DNA from: Gemmatimonadota bacterium
Lineage (GTDB): Bacteria; Gemmatimonadota; Gemmatimonadetes; Longimicrobiales; Gaopeijiaceae
DNA length: 59,356 bases
Assembly: GCA_009838975.1 (NCBI GenBank)
Contig: VXQO01000031.1
Span: 1 to 59,356, forward strand
Direction of reading: 5' to 3'
The notes beneath the pieces were generated by a model. That model had not been told where the DNA came from and did not search any database. It saw only the letters and a list, made by a program, of their open reading frames with translations. Below are positions 19,167 through 28,584 of this stretch, in pieces. Each line of letters opens with the position of its first letter. Position 1 is the stretch's first letter. Both the position numbers and the translations under genes were made by a program.

Positions 19167-20411
19167 ATGCAGGTCGCCAGCGCCCTCGATGTGAACGCCC
19201 TCAGACGGGATTTCCCGATCCTCGACCAGATCGTGGACGGCAAGCCGCTGGTGTACCTGGACAACGCCGCATCGTCCCAGAAGCCGCGGCAGGTCATCGA
19301 GGCGATCTCGCGCTACTACCTGCGGGACCACGCCAACGTTCACCGTGGCGTTCACGAACTCGCGCGCCGGGCGACCGAAGCCTACGAGAACAGCCGGACC
19401 CGTGTCGCCCGGTGGGTGAACGCCGGGGACGCGCACGAGATCGTATGGACCCGCGGAACGAGCGAAGCACTCAACCTGGTGGCCTTTTCGATCGGACAGG
19501 CGCGGGTGGGGCCCGGAGACGAGGTCGTCCTTTCGGAGATGGAGCACCATTCCAATCTGGTTCCGTGGCAGCTCCTCGCGGCCCGCTCCGGCACCCGGCT
19601 CCGGTACGTCGGGCTTACCGACGACGGTCACCTGGATCTCGACCAGCTCGAGGGTCTTCTCGGATCCCGCACCAGGGTCGTTTCCCTTCCGCACGTCTCC
19701 AACGCCCTGGGCACTATAAACCCCGTCCGCGAAATCGGTGCCATGATCAGGAGCCGGAGCGACGCGGTGTATATCCTGGACGGTGCCCAGGGCGCCCCGC
19801 ATCTGTCCGTCGACGTCCGGGCGGTGGGGTGCGACTTCTACGCCTTCTCCGCTCACAAGATGTGCGGCCCGACGGGCATGGGGGCCCTGTGGGGAAGGAG
19901 GGCGCTGCTGGAGGAGATGCCACCCTACCAGGGGGGCGGCGAGATGATCGAAAAGGTGTCACGACAGTCGAGCACCTGGGCGGAGGTGCCTCACAAATTC
20001 GAGGCGGGAACGCCCAACATCGCGGGCGCGGTGGGTATGGCCGCGGCGGCGGACTACCTGGAAGGCATCGGCCTGGACGCGATCCACGAACACGAGATGG
20101 CGCTTACCCGCACCGCAATGGGCCTGCTCGCCGAGGTGGACGGGCTCCGCATTCTCGGACCGGCCAGCCCGAAAGAAAGGGCGGGGGTCATACCCTTCGT
20201 CATCGACGGCACCTCCGCACAGGACGTGGCGACCATCCTCGATGCACAGGGCATCGCGGTGAGGGCCGGGCATCACTGCGCGCAACTCGTTGTAGACCGC
20301 TACGGCCTGTCTGCAACGACCCGGGCATCCTTCTACCTTTACAACAGCAACGAAGAGGTGCATCGGCTGGCCGAAGGGGTCCGAACCGCGCGGGAATTCC
20401 TGCTGTCCTGA
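19167..20411 (+). CDS. sufS: cysteine desulfurase SufS
   Basis: This 414-residue group II cysteine desulfurase takes sulfur from cysteine for cluster assembly. Key parts: YLDNAASSQKP near the N-terminus, THEx-like region EMEHHSNLVPW, the PLP-binding lysine in DFYAFSAHKMCGPTGMGALWG, and the persulfide-forming Cys in RAGHHCAQLVVDRYGL near residue 373. GAGAGGGA lies upstream of the ATG. No sufE or sufU gene follows in the visible operon, so the sulfur-transfer partner must be elsewhere. Confidence 0.97.
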   Translation: MQVASALDVNALRRDFPILDQIVDGKPLVYLDNAASSQKPRQVIEAISRYYLRDHANVHRGVHELARRATEAYENSRTRVARWVNAGDAHEIVWTRGTSEALNLVAFSIGQARVGPGDEVVLSEMEHHSNLVPWQLLAARSGTRLRYVGLTDDGHLDLDQLEGLLGSRTRVVSLPHVSNALGTINPVREIGAMIRSRSDAVYILDGAQGAPHLSVDVRAVGCDFYAFSAHKMCGPTGMGALWGRRALLEEMPPYQGGGEMIEKVSRQSSTWAEVPHKFEAGTPNIAGAVGMAAAADYLEGIGLDAIHEHEMALTRTAMGLLAEVDGLRILGPASPKERAGVIPFVIDGTSAQDVATILDAQGIAVRAGHHCAQLVVDRYGLSATTRASFYLYNSNEEVHRLAEGVRTAREFLLS

Positions 20412-20464
20412 ATCACGGAACCCCCGAAGCTCCACACCTGAACTTGAGAGAGAAGGGGAATCTC

Positions 20465-21133
20465 TTGTCCGCACCGACAGAACACACTCATGCCGGGCCA
20501 TCGTCCATCGGCCTGTACCCATCCGGCATTCGCCGCAGCGCTTGTGCGCTCACACTCCTGATCCTGGCAACCGCTTGCGGTGGGGACTCAGCAGAGGAAG
20601 CACCGCCCGAGCCCGATCCCTTCGTATCGACGGAGAGCCCTCGCGAATCGATGACGGAAGTGGACTACGGTGAGTTCGATCCATCCGAGGTCGCGCTCAG
20701 CATGCCGTGGACCCGCAACACGATCTCCCGCGATCCGGACCCGGAGGACGCCCCCGCGCGCCTGACCGATGTGAGCACCTCCCGCTCCCGCGGCTACGAC
20801 CGGGTCGTCTTCTCCTTCTCTCCGGCGCTGCCTGGATACCGGTTCACGCAAACGGCGGAATCCGGCGGCGGCTGTGACGGAACGGAACCGCTTTCCGATG
20901 CGCCGGGACATGTTGTAGTCGAGTTCACGCGCGCGGTGTCCAATGAAGGCGGCTCGCCACTGGTCGGAGACCGAAACCGCTCAACCGACTTCCCTGCCCT
21001 GGCCGACGCCGTTCAGGCCTGTGACCAGGACGACACCGTCAGATGGATCCTTGGCACGAGCGGGGTGGTAGACTACCGTATCCTGGAGATCATGGGTGAG
21101 CCGCGGCTGGTGGTGGATCTGCGTCACCCATAG
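20465..21133 (+). CDS. AMIN-like domain lipoprotein
   Basis: This is a 222-residue secreted lipoprotein. A positively charged start, a hydrophobic stretch and the lipobox LATAC (near residue 38) predict lipidation. The C-terminal 130 residues match the AMIN-like pattern: SRGYDRVVFSFSPALPGYRF at one end and VDYRILEIMGEPRLVVDLRHP at the other, a beta-sandwich often linked to cell-envelope binding. The start is TTG at 20465, chosen because GAGAAGGGG lies 7 bases upstream and no in-frame ATG precedes the lipobox sensibly. It follows sufS by 53 bases; function unknown. Confidence 0.72.
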   Translation: MSAPTEHTHAGPSSIGLYPSGIRRSACALTLLILATACGGDSAEEAPPEPDPFVSTESPRESMTEVDYGEFDPSEVALSMPWTRNTISRDPDPEDAPARLTDVSTSRSRGYDRVVFSFSPALPGYRFTQTAESGGGCDGTEPLSDAPGHVVVEFTRAVSNEGGSPLVGDRNRSTDFPALADAVQACDQDDTVRWILGTSGVVDYRILEIMGEPRLVVDLRHP

Positions 21134-21163
21134 CAGCCATTTGCGGGACTGGAGCAAGACGCT

Positions 21164-22441
21164 GTGAGCCGGTTGCCGTCGAAGCAGGTGTGGCGTCTCA
21201 GCGCACTGTTGGGACTGTTTGCCCTCGCATCCTGCGGGGATGCGGCAACGACACTGCCCCCGGATCCGATCCCCCCTGAGCCTCCCCTCCTGGCGGAATG
21301 CCGAAGTGGAATGGCCAACCAGTACCCGTGCAACGGCGTGGACCTGGTCTCGAAGCTCGAAATGCACCAGATCGGCGCCGAATCGACGGTCAGCGACCTC
21401 TGGGGTTGGACCGATCCGGCAACCGGAACGGAGTGGACACTGGTCGGGCATTCCAGCGGCACCTCCTTCGTGGGGCTCCTGGATCCCCGGAAGCCCTTCT
21501 ACGCCGGCGTGCTGCCCATGACCGAGGGCGCAAGTTCCAGCGTCTGGCGCGACATCAAGGTATACAGGGACCACGCCTTCATCGTGTCGGACGGCGCCGG
21601 ACCCCACGGCATGCAGGTATTCGACCTCACGCAACTGCGCAGTGTCAGCAACGCGCCGGCGACTTTCACGGCGTCGGCGCACTACGACAACGTCGCCAGC
21701 GCGCACAACATCGTCATCAACGAGGAGACGGGGTTCGCCTACGTCGTGGGCAGCAACAGCGGCGGCGAGACCTGTGGTGGCGGCCTTCACATGATCGATG
21801 TTCGCGCGCCCGGCAACCCGGTGTTTGCCGGCTGCTTCTCCGACCCGAATACCGGGTTTTCGCAGACCGGGTACACGCACGACGCCATGTGCGTGGTCTA
21901 CAACGGACCCGACGCCGAATACCGGGGCCGGGAGCTCTGTTTCGGAGCCAACGAAACCGCGCTGAGCATCGCCGACGTTTCCGACAAGGAGTCGCCGACC
22001 CCGATCTCCGCCACTCGCTATCCGCTCTCGGGGTACACCCATCAAGTCTGGCTCGATGCCGCCCACGAATACCTGTACATGAACGACGAGTTCGACGAAT
22101 TCGACGCCTTCTCGCAAACGAGGACACTGGTCTGGGATATCAAGGAACTCGGTGACCCCATCCTGGCCGCCGAATTCCTCGGGGCGACCCCCGCGACCGA
22201 CCACAACCTGTACATCCGCGGAGACCTGCTCTACCAGTCGAACTACCGCGCCGGACTGCGGATCCTCAACATCGAGGACCGGGAGAATCCTCGTGAGATG
22301 GCCTACTTCGACGTGGAGCCGGCCGACGACCTGCCCGGCTTCGAGGGTACCTGGAGCAACTACCCGTTCTTCGCGACCAGAATCATCCCTGTGACCTCCA
22401 TGGGCGGGGGCGTATTATTCCTCAGACTCTCCGGAAACTGA
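21164..22441 (+). CDS. choice-of-anchor B family-like beta-propeller lipoprotein
   Basis: This is a 425-residue lipoprotein with GTG start. The N-terminus has a hydrophobic stretch and lipobox ALASC. The body is a beta-propeller of LVIVD-like repeats (SFVGLLDPRKPFYAGVLP, HGMQVFDLTQLRSV, GLHMIDVRAPGNPVFAGCF, ETALSIADVSDKESPTPI, GLRILNIEDRENPREMAYF). This pattern is that of the choice-of-anchor B proteins, usually cell-surface or outer-membrane-attached and of unknown function. It sits between two other lipoprotein genes in the same direction. Confidence 0.75.
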   Translation: MSRLPSKQVWRLSALLGLFALASCGDAATTLPPDPIPPEPPLLAECRSGMANQYPCNGVDLVSKLEMHQIGAESTVSDLWGWTDPATGTEWTLVGHSSGTSFVGLLDPRKPFYAGVLPMTEGASSSVWRDIKVYRDHAFIVSDGAGPHGMQVFDLTQLRSVSNAPATFTASAHYDNVASAHNIVINEETGFAYVVGSNSGGETCGGGLHMIDVRAPGNPVFAGCFSDPNTGFSQTGYTHDAMCVVYNGPDAEYRGRELCFGANETALSIADVSDKESPTPISATRYPLSGYTHQVWLDAAHEYLYMNDEFDEFDAFSQTRTLVWDIKELGDPILAAEFLGATPATDHNLYIRGDLLYQSNYRAGLRILNIEDRENPREMAYFDVEPADDLPGFEGTWSNYPFFATRIIPVTSMGGGVLFLRLSGN

Positions 22442-22514
22442 CGCCCGCGCTGGAGACTGACCAACGTTGAGCCGGAGCCTCCCCAAGGATGGCCGGACTG
22501 CCCTGGAGGTGACC

Positions 22515-24161
22515 ATGAGACCGACGTCCCCTGCCCCCGGTATACCCGTTGACCACAGTGCATGTTGGATTCCCCTGATCGTTCTGGCGGCCGCGTGCGG
22601 CGGCAACGACGACAGTGCCGACGTGCTGCTGGCCGGAGGCTCGGTCCTGGACGGCACCGGGAGCGAACCCGTGGTCGCCGATGTCGCGGTTGCCGGAGAC
22701 CGCATTGTGTTCGTGGGCGACGCGGACGCGGCCGGGATGACCGCCACCGATACCGTCGACGTGAGCGGGCTGGCGGTCACGCCGGGTTTCATCGACATGC
22801 ACTCGCACGCCGAGCTGAACGCCGAACACGGTCGCGATGCGCGCGCCTTTCTCTTCCAGGGCATCACGACGGTGGCGCTGGGAATGGACGGGGGCGGCAG
22901 TGCGGAGGTCGCGGCGCAGCTGGCAGCCTGGGAGGAGGACGGAATCGGCGTGAACGCGTTCCTTTTCGTGGGGCACAACTCGGTGCGGGCGTGGGTTATG
23001 GGGATGGCGGACCGCGCACCCACTTCCACGGAACTCGACGAGATGAGGGGGCTGGTGCGCCAGGGCATGGAGGAGGGCGCGTACGGCCTGTCGTCGGGGC
23101 TGTTCTACCTGCCGGGCAACTACGCCGAGACGGAGGAAGTCATCGAGCTGAACCGTGTCGCCGCAGAGTACCCGGGAGCCATTTACGACACCCACGACCG
23201 CGACCTGGGGGCGGCCTATCCCCCCTTCGGATATCTCGAGTCCACCGCCGAGGGCATCAGGATCGGCGAAGAAGCCGGGACCAAGGTCATCTTCAGCCAC
23301 TTCAACGCCCAGGGCGCCCACAACTACGGGCGCGCGCCCGAGGGAGCCGCGCTGATCGAGGCTGCGCGGGCCCGGGGAGTCGAAGTCGCGGGGGCCCATC
23401 ACTCCTACACCGCCACGCAGTCGAACCTGCGCTCGTACACGATTCCGGGGTGGGCCGCAGCCGGGGGCGACACGGCGATGGTGCGGCGCTTCGACCACCC
23501 CGACACGGTGGGGATCCTCGATGCGCAGACGCGTGAGATGCTGGCGATTCGGGGAGGCGCCGACCGCATTCTCTTCGCAGACCGGCGCCCCGACCTGAAC
23601 GGCAAGACGCTGCGGCAGTTGGCGGACGAGTGGGGGCTGGACGCTCCCGCGACCGCCCGCCGGATCCTGCGCGACGGGAATGCCGCGGTGATGAATCTGG
23701 GACTCTACGACGGCGAGAACCTCCGTTATCTGGCGCAGCGGGACTGGATGATGACCTGCACCGACGGCCGGGACCCGGGCCCGACGCGCCCCGTCACGCA
23801 CCCCCGCGCGTTCGGGTCGTTTACCAGGAAGATTCGTGACCTGGTGCTGGACGAACAGTTGATCACGCTGCCATTCACGGTGCGCTCCATGACCGGCCTC
23901 GCGGCCGACTTCCTCGAATGGGACGATCGCGGGTATCTTCGCGAGGGTTACGCCGCCGACATCACCGTTCTGGACCTGGAGGCCGTGGACGACATGGCGA
24001 CCTACGAGAACCCCCACCAGTACTCGCGCGGGACGGTGCACGTGCTCGTGAACGGGGTATTCGCGGTGCGCGACGGCGAGGCCACGATGGCCCTCGCGGG
24101 GCGTCCGCTCCTTCGCGGCGGCGTGGTGTACGGCGGCGAGGTCTCCGATGGCGGGCAGTGA
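22515..24161 (+). CDS. N-acyl-D-amino-acid deacylase family amidohydrolase (lipoprotein)
   Basis: This is a 548-residue amidohydrolase of the D-aminoacylase type. It begins with a lipoprotein-like signal (IVLAAACGG) and the sandwich strand VLLAGGSVLDGTGSEP. The metal site is GFIDMHSHAELN (H-x-H). Family blocks follow: GITTVALGMDGGG, EEGAYGLSSGLFYLPGNYAE, IYDTHDRD, VIFSHFNAQG, and the C-terminal MTGLAADFLEWDDRGYLREGYAADITVLD. The start at 22515 has a strong GGAGGTGA site; an upstream in-frame ATG at 22467 is less likely. The role is probably release of amino acids from N-acylated or D-residue substrates in the envelope. Its stop overlaps the enoyl-CoA hydratase gene by 14 bases. Confidence 0.85.
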   Translation: MRPTSPAPGIPVDHSACWIPLIVLAAACGGNDDSADVLLAGGSVLDGTGSEPVVADVAVAGDRIVFVGDADAAGMTATDTVDVSGLAVTPGFIDMHSHAELNAEHGRDARAFLFQGITTVALGMDGGGSAEVAAQLAAWEEDGIGVNAFLFVGHNSVRAWVMGMADRAPTSTELDEMRGLVRQGMEEGAYGLSSGLFYLPGNYAETEEVIELNRVAAEYPGAIYDTHDRDLGAAYPPFGYLESTAEGIRIGEEAGTKVIFSHFNAQGAHNYGRAPEGAALIEAARARGVEVAGAHHSYTATQSNLRSYTIPGWAAAGGDTAMVRRFDHPDTVGILDAQTREMLAIRGGADRILFADRRPDLNGKTLRQLADEWGLDAPATARRILRDGNAAVMNLGLYDGENLRYLAQRDWMMTCTDGRDPGPTRPVTHPRAFGSFTRKIRDLVLDEQLITLPFTVRSMTGLAADFLEWDDRGYLREGYAADITVLDLEAVDDMATYENPHQYSRGTVHVLVNGVFAVRDGEATMALAGRPLLRGGVVYGGEVSDGGQ

Positions 24162-24933
24162 GGTCCTTGCGTCGCGGGACGGCGCGCTGCTGATCCTTAC
24201 GCTGAACCGGCCCCACCGCCTGAACGCGGTCAACGTCGGGCTATACGAGGGCCTGGTGCGACAGCTGGAGGGCGCCGAGGCGGACGGCGACGTCCGCTGC
24301 GTGGTGCTGACCGGTGCCGGGCGCGCCTTCTGTGCGGGCGCCGATCTCAAGGAGCACCGCGACAGGGACCCCACGATGGACGAGCGGCGCTACTACGCCG
24401 GCATCGCCCAGCGCGCCAACCACCTCATTCAGACGATCGGCACGCCGGTGGTCGCGGCGGTGAACGGGCACGCGATCGGCGCGGGGCTGGAGCTGGCCCT
24501 TTCGGCGGACCTGGCCATCGTGGCCGAGGAGGCGAAGCTGCGCCTGCCCGAGGTCGCGCTGGGGACCTTTGTGGGCGGTGGGGCCGTGTACACCCTGTCC
24601 GACCGGGTAGGCGTGCCCAGGGCGCGCGAGATCATCTACCTGGGCGATTTCTTCTCGGGCGTGGATGCGGCCGCGTGGGGTGTTCTCAACCGCGCGGTGC
24701 CGGTTGACGAGGTTCTGCCCGAGGCGATGCGGTTGGCACGACGTCTCGCCCGGCGCGCGCCCATCCCGCTGGCTGCCGTGAAACGCCTGATCGGCCCCGC
24801 GGCGACCATGTCCCGGGAAGAGGCGCTCGAGCGTGAGCAAGTCGTCCTGGAGGAGATCTTCGGCACCTCCGACTGGCGTGAGGGTCTCACGGCGTTTCAC
24901 GAGAAGCGACGTCCCGACTACAAGGGGAAATGA
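24148..24933 (+). CDS. enoyl-CoA hydratase/isomerase family protein
   Basis: This is a 261-residue crotonase-fold enzyme. The oxyanion-hole segments are GAGRAFCAGADLKE (near residue 55-68) and NGHAIGAGLELALSADLAIV (near 108-127); the active-site Glu region is LPEVALGTFVGGG. The end has the helical trimerisation part. In family members it hydrates 2-enoyl-CoA or rearranges related CoA esters; substrate here is unknown. Its stop overlaps the next gene's start by four bases (ATGA), and the next gene makes or consumes acyl-CoA, which fits a small acyl-CoA pathway. Confidence 0.88.
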   Translation: MAGSEVLASRDGALLILTLNRPHRLNAVNVGLYEGLVRQLEGAEADGDVRCVVLTGAGRAFCAGADLKEHRDRDPTMDERRYYAGIAQRANHLIQTIGTPVVAAVNGHAIGAGLELALSADLAIVAEEAKLRLPEVALGTFVGGGAVYTLSDRVGVPRAREIIYLGDFFSGVDAAAWGVLNRAVPVDEVLPEAMRLARRLARRAPIPLAAVKRLIGPAATMSREEALEREQVVLEEIFGTSDWREGLTAFHEKRRPDYKGK

Positions 24934-27092
24934 CGCTCGAACCCATCTTCGAGCCTCGCTCGATCGCGGTCGTAGGGGCCAGCGCCAACCCCACGAAGCG
25001 AGGCCACCAGATCCTCCGCGCCCTGGGAGAGTCCGGGTACGCGGGACGCGTCTACGCGGTGAACCGGGGCGGCGGGAGCATCCTCGGGCAGCCGGTCTAC
25101 AGGGCGGTGGCGGAGTTGCCGGAAGCGGCGGACCTGGCCGTGATCTGTACGCCGGCGGTCACCGCGCCCGATCTCGTGCATGCGTGCGGCGAGCGTGGCA
25201 TCGCGGGCGCGGTGGTGCTGGCGGTCGGGTTCGGCGAGTCCGGGGCAGATGGGGCACGGCTGGAGGCACGGCTCCGCGACGCGGCCAGGGACGGCAGGGT
25301 GCGTGTCGTCGGGCCGAACACTTCCGGACTGCTCAACCTGCCCAGGGGCGTCAACCTGATTGGCGCGCGCGGGGTCCGGCCCGGCGGGATCGCGCTCCTG
25401 GTGCAGTCGGGGAACATCGCGCTCGATCTCATGACGCAGATAACCGAACAATCGCGCATGGGCATCTCGATCTGCGTCGGCCTGGGCAACGAGGTGGATG
25501 TGGGATTCGGCGAAGTGCTCGAGTACCTCGGCGACCACGACGACACGCATGTCGTCATCGCGCACATCGAGGGCTGCAGGGACTCTCGCGCGCTCCTGGC
25601 CGCGGCATCGGCGGTCACACGGCGGAAGCCCGTGGTGGTCATCAAGTCCGGCCGGACGGCCGCCGGTGCCCACGCTGCACTTTCGCACACGGGCGCGGTT
25701 GCGGGCCCCTACGATCGCCTGCGGGCCGGGTTTGCCCAGGCAGGCGTGGTCGAGGTCGGGCGCACCGACGAACTGCTTCACGTGGCGGCGACTCTGAGAT
25801 CGCAACCTCCCGGGCCGCCCGGAACCGGGGTCACCGTCCTGTCGGACGGAGGGGGCCAGAGTACGCTGGTGGTGGACACGCTGCAGGAGATGGGTGTGCC
25901 CCTCGCCAGCCTCGCGCCGGCGACATCCGCGGAGTTGCGCAACCGTCTCGGCCCGGCCGCCGCCGTGGACACTCCGGTCGATGTCGCGGGAGCCGCGGAT
26001 GCGGATCCGGGGGTCTTCGCGCGCGCCCTGGAGGTGCTTGCCGCCGATCCGGCCGTGGGGGTGGTGCTCCTGGTCGGCCTGTTCGGGGGCTATGGGATCC
26101 GCTTTTCGGAAACGCTCGCGGAAGTCGAGGCTGCCGCGGCGAAGTCGATGGCGACCGGCATGCGTGCACTGGGCAAGGGACTCGTCGTTCACTCCCAGTA
26201 CGCGTCGCATTCCAGCGCGGCGCTGGATGCCCTTCGCGAGGCCCGGGTTCCCGTGATCGGGTCGCTGGAGGTTGCGTGCCGTGCGGCGGCGAAGCTGCAG
26301 CGGCGCGGTGAGAGGCTCAACGCGCCGCGGCCACCCTGGCGCCCCGGCCGGGTGGCAATCGCATCGCCGCATCAAGTCATCGTGACATCACGGCGCGAGA
26401 GGCGCATCACCCTCACGGAAGCCGAGTCGCGCGCGCTTCTGGAGGAGGCAGGGCTGGTGTTTGCATCGATCGAGGCCGCAAGGTCAGCCGAGGAAGCCGC
26501 CGACGCAGCCTCGCGCGCTGGCGGTCCGGTCGCGGTCAAGCTTCTTTCGCGCCACATCACCCACAAGTCGGACGCCAGTGGCGTGATGCTGAACGTGGCC
26601 GGCGAAGACGAGGCCCGCATCGCTTTCGCGAGAATCACCGCAAACGCCCGCACGTACGCACGCTCACGGGGGCTCCCGCCCGAGGACTACACCGCGATCG
26701 TGTCACCGATGTTGCCAACACCGGTCGCCGAACTGCTGGTGGGCGCCTGCCGCGACCCCCAACTGGGACCCGTGCTGACGGTGGGAGCCGGAGGCGTGTG
26801 GGTCGAGGTATTGCGCGACGTGGCGCACCGTGTGCTGCCGGTCGACGAGGCCGAACTGGAAGCCGCGATCGGGGAGCTGAAAGTCAGCGCGCTGCTGGCG
26901 GGCACGCGTGGTGGCACCGCCGTGCAACTCGGCCCGATCGTGCGGGCGGCTGCAGGGGTTGCAGAGTGCGCCATGCGTTGGCCGGACGTGGCCGAGGTCG
27001 AGGTCAACCCGCTTTTCGTCTACCCGGACCGCGCCGTGCCGGTGGATGCCAGGGTGGTGCTGGGGAGCGAGAGTCAACGCCGGCGGCCCTGA
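24930..27092 (+). CDS. NDP-forming acyl-CoA synthetase (fused alpha-beta)
   Basis: This is a 720-residue protein of the acetyl-CoA synthetase (ADP-forming)/Pat-like superfamily. Domain order: CoA-binding Rossmann domain (SIAVVGASANPTKRGHQ, residues 1-130), succinyl-CoA-ligase-like domains with the phospho-His motif ALSHTGAVAG near 250, and a C-terminal ATP-grasp domain (from about 490: LTEAESRALLEEAGL, VAVKLLSRHITHKSDASGV, GPVLTVGAGGVWVEVLRD). It interconverts acyl-CoA + ADP + Pi with acid + ATP + CoA. No acetyltransferase domain is attached, so it is not a Pat-type acetyltransferase fusion. It is coupled to the enoyl-CoA hydratase gene. Confidence 0.85.
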   Translation: MTLEPIFEPRSIAVVGASANPTKRGHQILRALGESGYAGRVYAVNRGGGSILGQPVYRAVAELPEAADLAVICTPAVTAPDLVHACGERGIAGAVVLAVGFGESGADGARLEARLRDAARDGRVRVVGPNTSGLLNLPRGVNLIGARGVRPGGIALLVQSGNIALDLMTQITEQSRMGISICVGLGNEVDVGFGEVLEYLGDHDDTHVVIAHIEGCRDSRALLAAASAVTRRKPVVVIKSGRTAAGAHAALSHTGAVAGPYDRLRAGFAQAGVVEVGRTDELLHVAATLRSQPPGPPGTGVTVLSDGGGQSTLVVDTLQEMGVPLASLAPATSAELRNRLGPAAAVDTPVDVAGAADADPGVFARALEVLAADPAVGVVLLVGLFGGYGIRFSETLAEVEAAAAKSMATGMRALGKGLVVHSQYASHSSAALDALREARVPVIGSLEVACRAAAKLQRRGERLNAPRPPWRPGRVAIASPHQVIVTSRRERRITLTEAESRALLEEAGLVFASIEAARSAEEAADAASRAGGPVAVKLLSRHITHKSDASGVMLNVAGEDEARIAFARITANARTYARSRGLPPEDYTAIVSPMLPTPVAELLVGACRDPQLGPVLTVGAGGVWVEVLRDVAHRVLPVDEAELEAAIGELKVSALLAGTRGGTAVQLGPIVRAAAGVAECAMRWPDVAEVEVNPLFVYPDRAVPVDARVVLGSESQRRRP

Positions 27093-27107
27093 CCGCCCCC
27101 ACCCGCG

Positions 27108-28427
27108 TCAGGGCTGCAGCGCCACCTTGACCGCACCGCTGCGGCGGTGGTCGTACGCGGAGCGCAGCGCGTCGCGGTACTGCTCCAGCGGGTACACGTG
27201 GGTGACCAGACCGCCCAGCGCGCGGGGGTCGTCCCGCATCCGGGCCAGGGCAACTTCGAACGTGTGCACCCGGCGCCCCTCCCACTCTTCGGCACCGTAG
27301 CCTACGTATCCCTGCAGCCGCAGCTCCTTCGCCCACAGAAAGGTCAGGTCCAGCTTGCGGATCTGTCCGGCGCACCCCAGCACCACGATCTGCCCGCGCG
27401 CCGTAGCGAAGCCGATCGACTGGGCCAGACTGGGCTGGTTGCCCACGCAGTCGAAGACCAGGTCGAATCCGCCGCCCGCGTAGACCTCGGGCCCGACCAC
27501 GGGCATGTACGCCCGCGCCCCCGTGTCGATCAGCGCCTGCCTCGCCTCGTCGCCCGGCGTGATCGTCTCGTCGGCCCCCAGCGCCGCCGCCAGCTCGACC
27601 TCGTGCGGACGCTTGGCCTGGGCCACCAGCCGACCCTCGTAGCCCAGCGTGCGCAGCGCCCAGATCGTGCCGAATGCGATCGCCCCGCTCCCGATCACGA
27701 GAATCGGCCCCGGCGACCGCAGCGCACCGCTCCGCAGCACCCCGTGCACACCGATCGACAGCGGTTCCGTCAGCACGGCCACACGGTCGGGCACGTCATG
27801 CGGGACCGTGAAGACCTGCCGCCTGTGTGCGATCATCTCCTCGCCCCAGCCGCCCGCGAGGTCGCGGTGGTAGCCGATCGTCAGGCCGGGTGCCAGTGGC
27901 CGGCCAAGTTCCAGTCCAACACCCGGGCCCCGATCCGCGGCCACGTGACCGTCAGCGTCCCGCATGGGATGGGCGTCTCCCGCAGGCGCACCCTCTTCGC
28001 CCGACAGCTCGCAGGTCGAGTGGAGACCGGCGACGCACGAAGGACACCAGGCTTTCTCCTCCCAACCACGGACTTCGCAGTGCAGCATCGGATCGATCAC
28101 GACGCGATCGCCCGGCGCGACATGCACCACGCCCGGCCCGACCTCCGCCACGCGCCCGAGGATCTCGTGTCCCAGAATCGCGGGGAACGACCCGAATGGC
28201 TCCATCGCGGGACTCGACTTGTACGAGACGTTCCCCAGGTCGCTGCCGCAGATCCCGCAGAGGAGCACCTCGACACGCACCCAGTCGTCTCCCGGAAGCT
28301 CCGGCCGCGGCCGCTCGACCAGCCCCAGCCGCGACGCCCGCCCGTACACGAACGCGTCGCTGAATCGCCCCAGCGTCTTCGCCAGGAGGAACCCGGGGAT
28401 GGTTACGTTAAACTCGACGGCTTTCAC
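27108..28427 (-). CDS. zinc-binding (medium-chain) alcohol dehydrogenase
   Basis: This is a 439-residue MDR-superfamily oxidoreductase, some 70 residues longer than usual. The catalytic zinc site is in LLCGICGSDL and GHEILGRVAEVGPGV, with GDRVVIDP. A structural-zinc lobe is present but with wider Cys spacing (CEVRGWEEKAWCPSCVAGLHSTC). The cofactor domain has ILVIGSGAIAFGT. The frame runs well upstream without a convincing start; I chose the GTG at 28427 because family similarity begins there (KAVEFNVTIPGF). It faces the synthetase gene tail to tail with 15 bases between. Substrate unknown. Confidence 0.75.
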   Translation of the reverse strand: MKAVEFNVTIPGFLLAKTLGRFSDAFVYGRASRLGLVERPRPELPGDDWVRVEVLLCGICGSDLGNVSYKSSPAMEPFGSFPAILGHEILGRVAEVGPGVVHVAPGDRVVIDPMLHCEVRGWEEKAWCPSCVAGLHSTCELSGEEGAPAGDAHPMRDADGHVAADRGPGVGLELGRPLAPGLTIGYHRDLAGGWGEEMIAHRRQVFTVPHDVPDRVAVLTEPLSIGVHGVLRSGALRSPGPILVIGSGAIAFGTIWALRTLGYEGRLVAQAKRPHEVELAAALGADETITPGDEARQALIDTGARAYMPVVGPEVYAGGGFDLVFDCVGNQPSLAQSIGFATARGQIVVLGCAGQIRKLDLTFLWAKELRLQGYVGYGAEEWEGRRVHTFEVALARMRDDPRALGGLVTHVYPLEQYRDALRSAYDHRRSGAVKVALQP

Positions 28428-28584
28428 TGGGGCTTCCGTTCCCTTGCTCCGGCGTTGCCTTTGGGGGTGTGAGGATCGTGGATCGCGGCGCGTCCACCGG
28501 GCCGGACTCAACCTGGTAAGGTGGCGTGCGGGCGCGCCTGCGGGAAGGTGGAGGCCGCTTCTCCTCCGGCAATCGGGGCACAGA

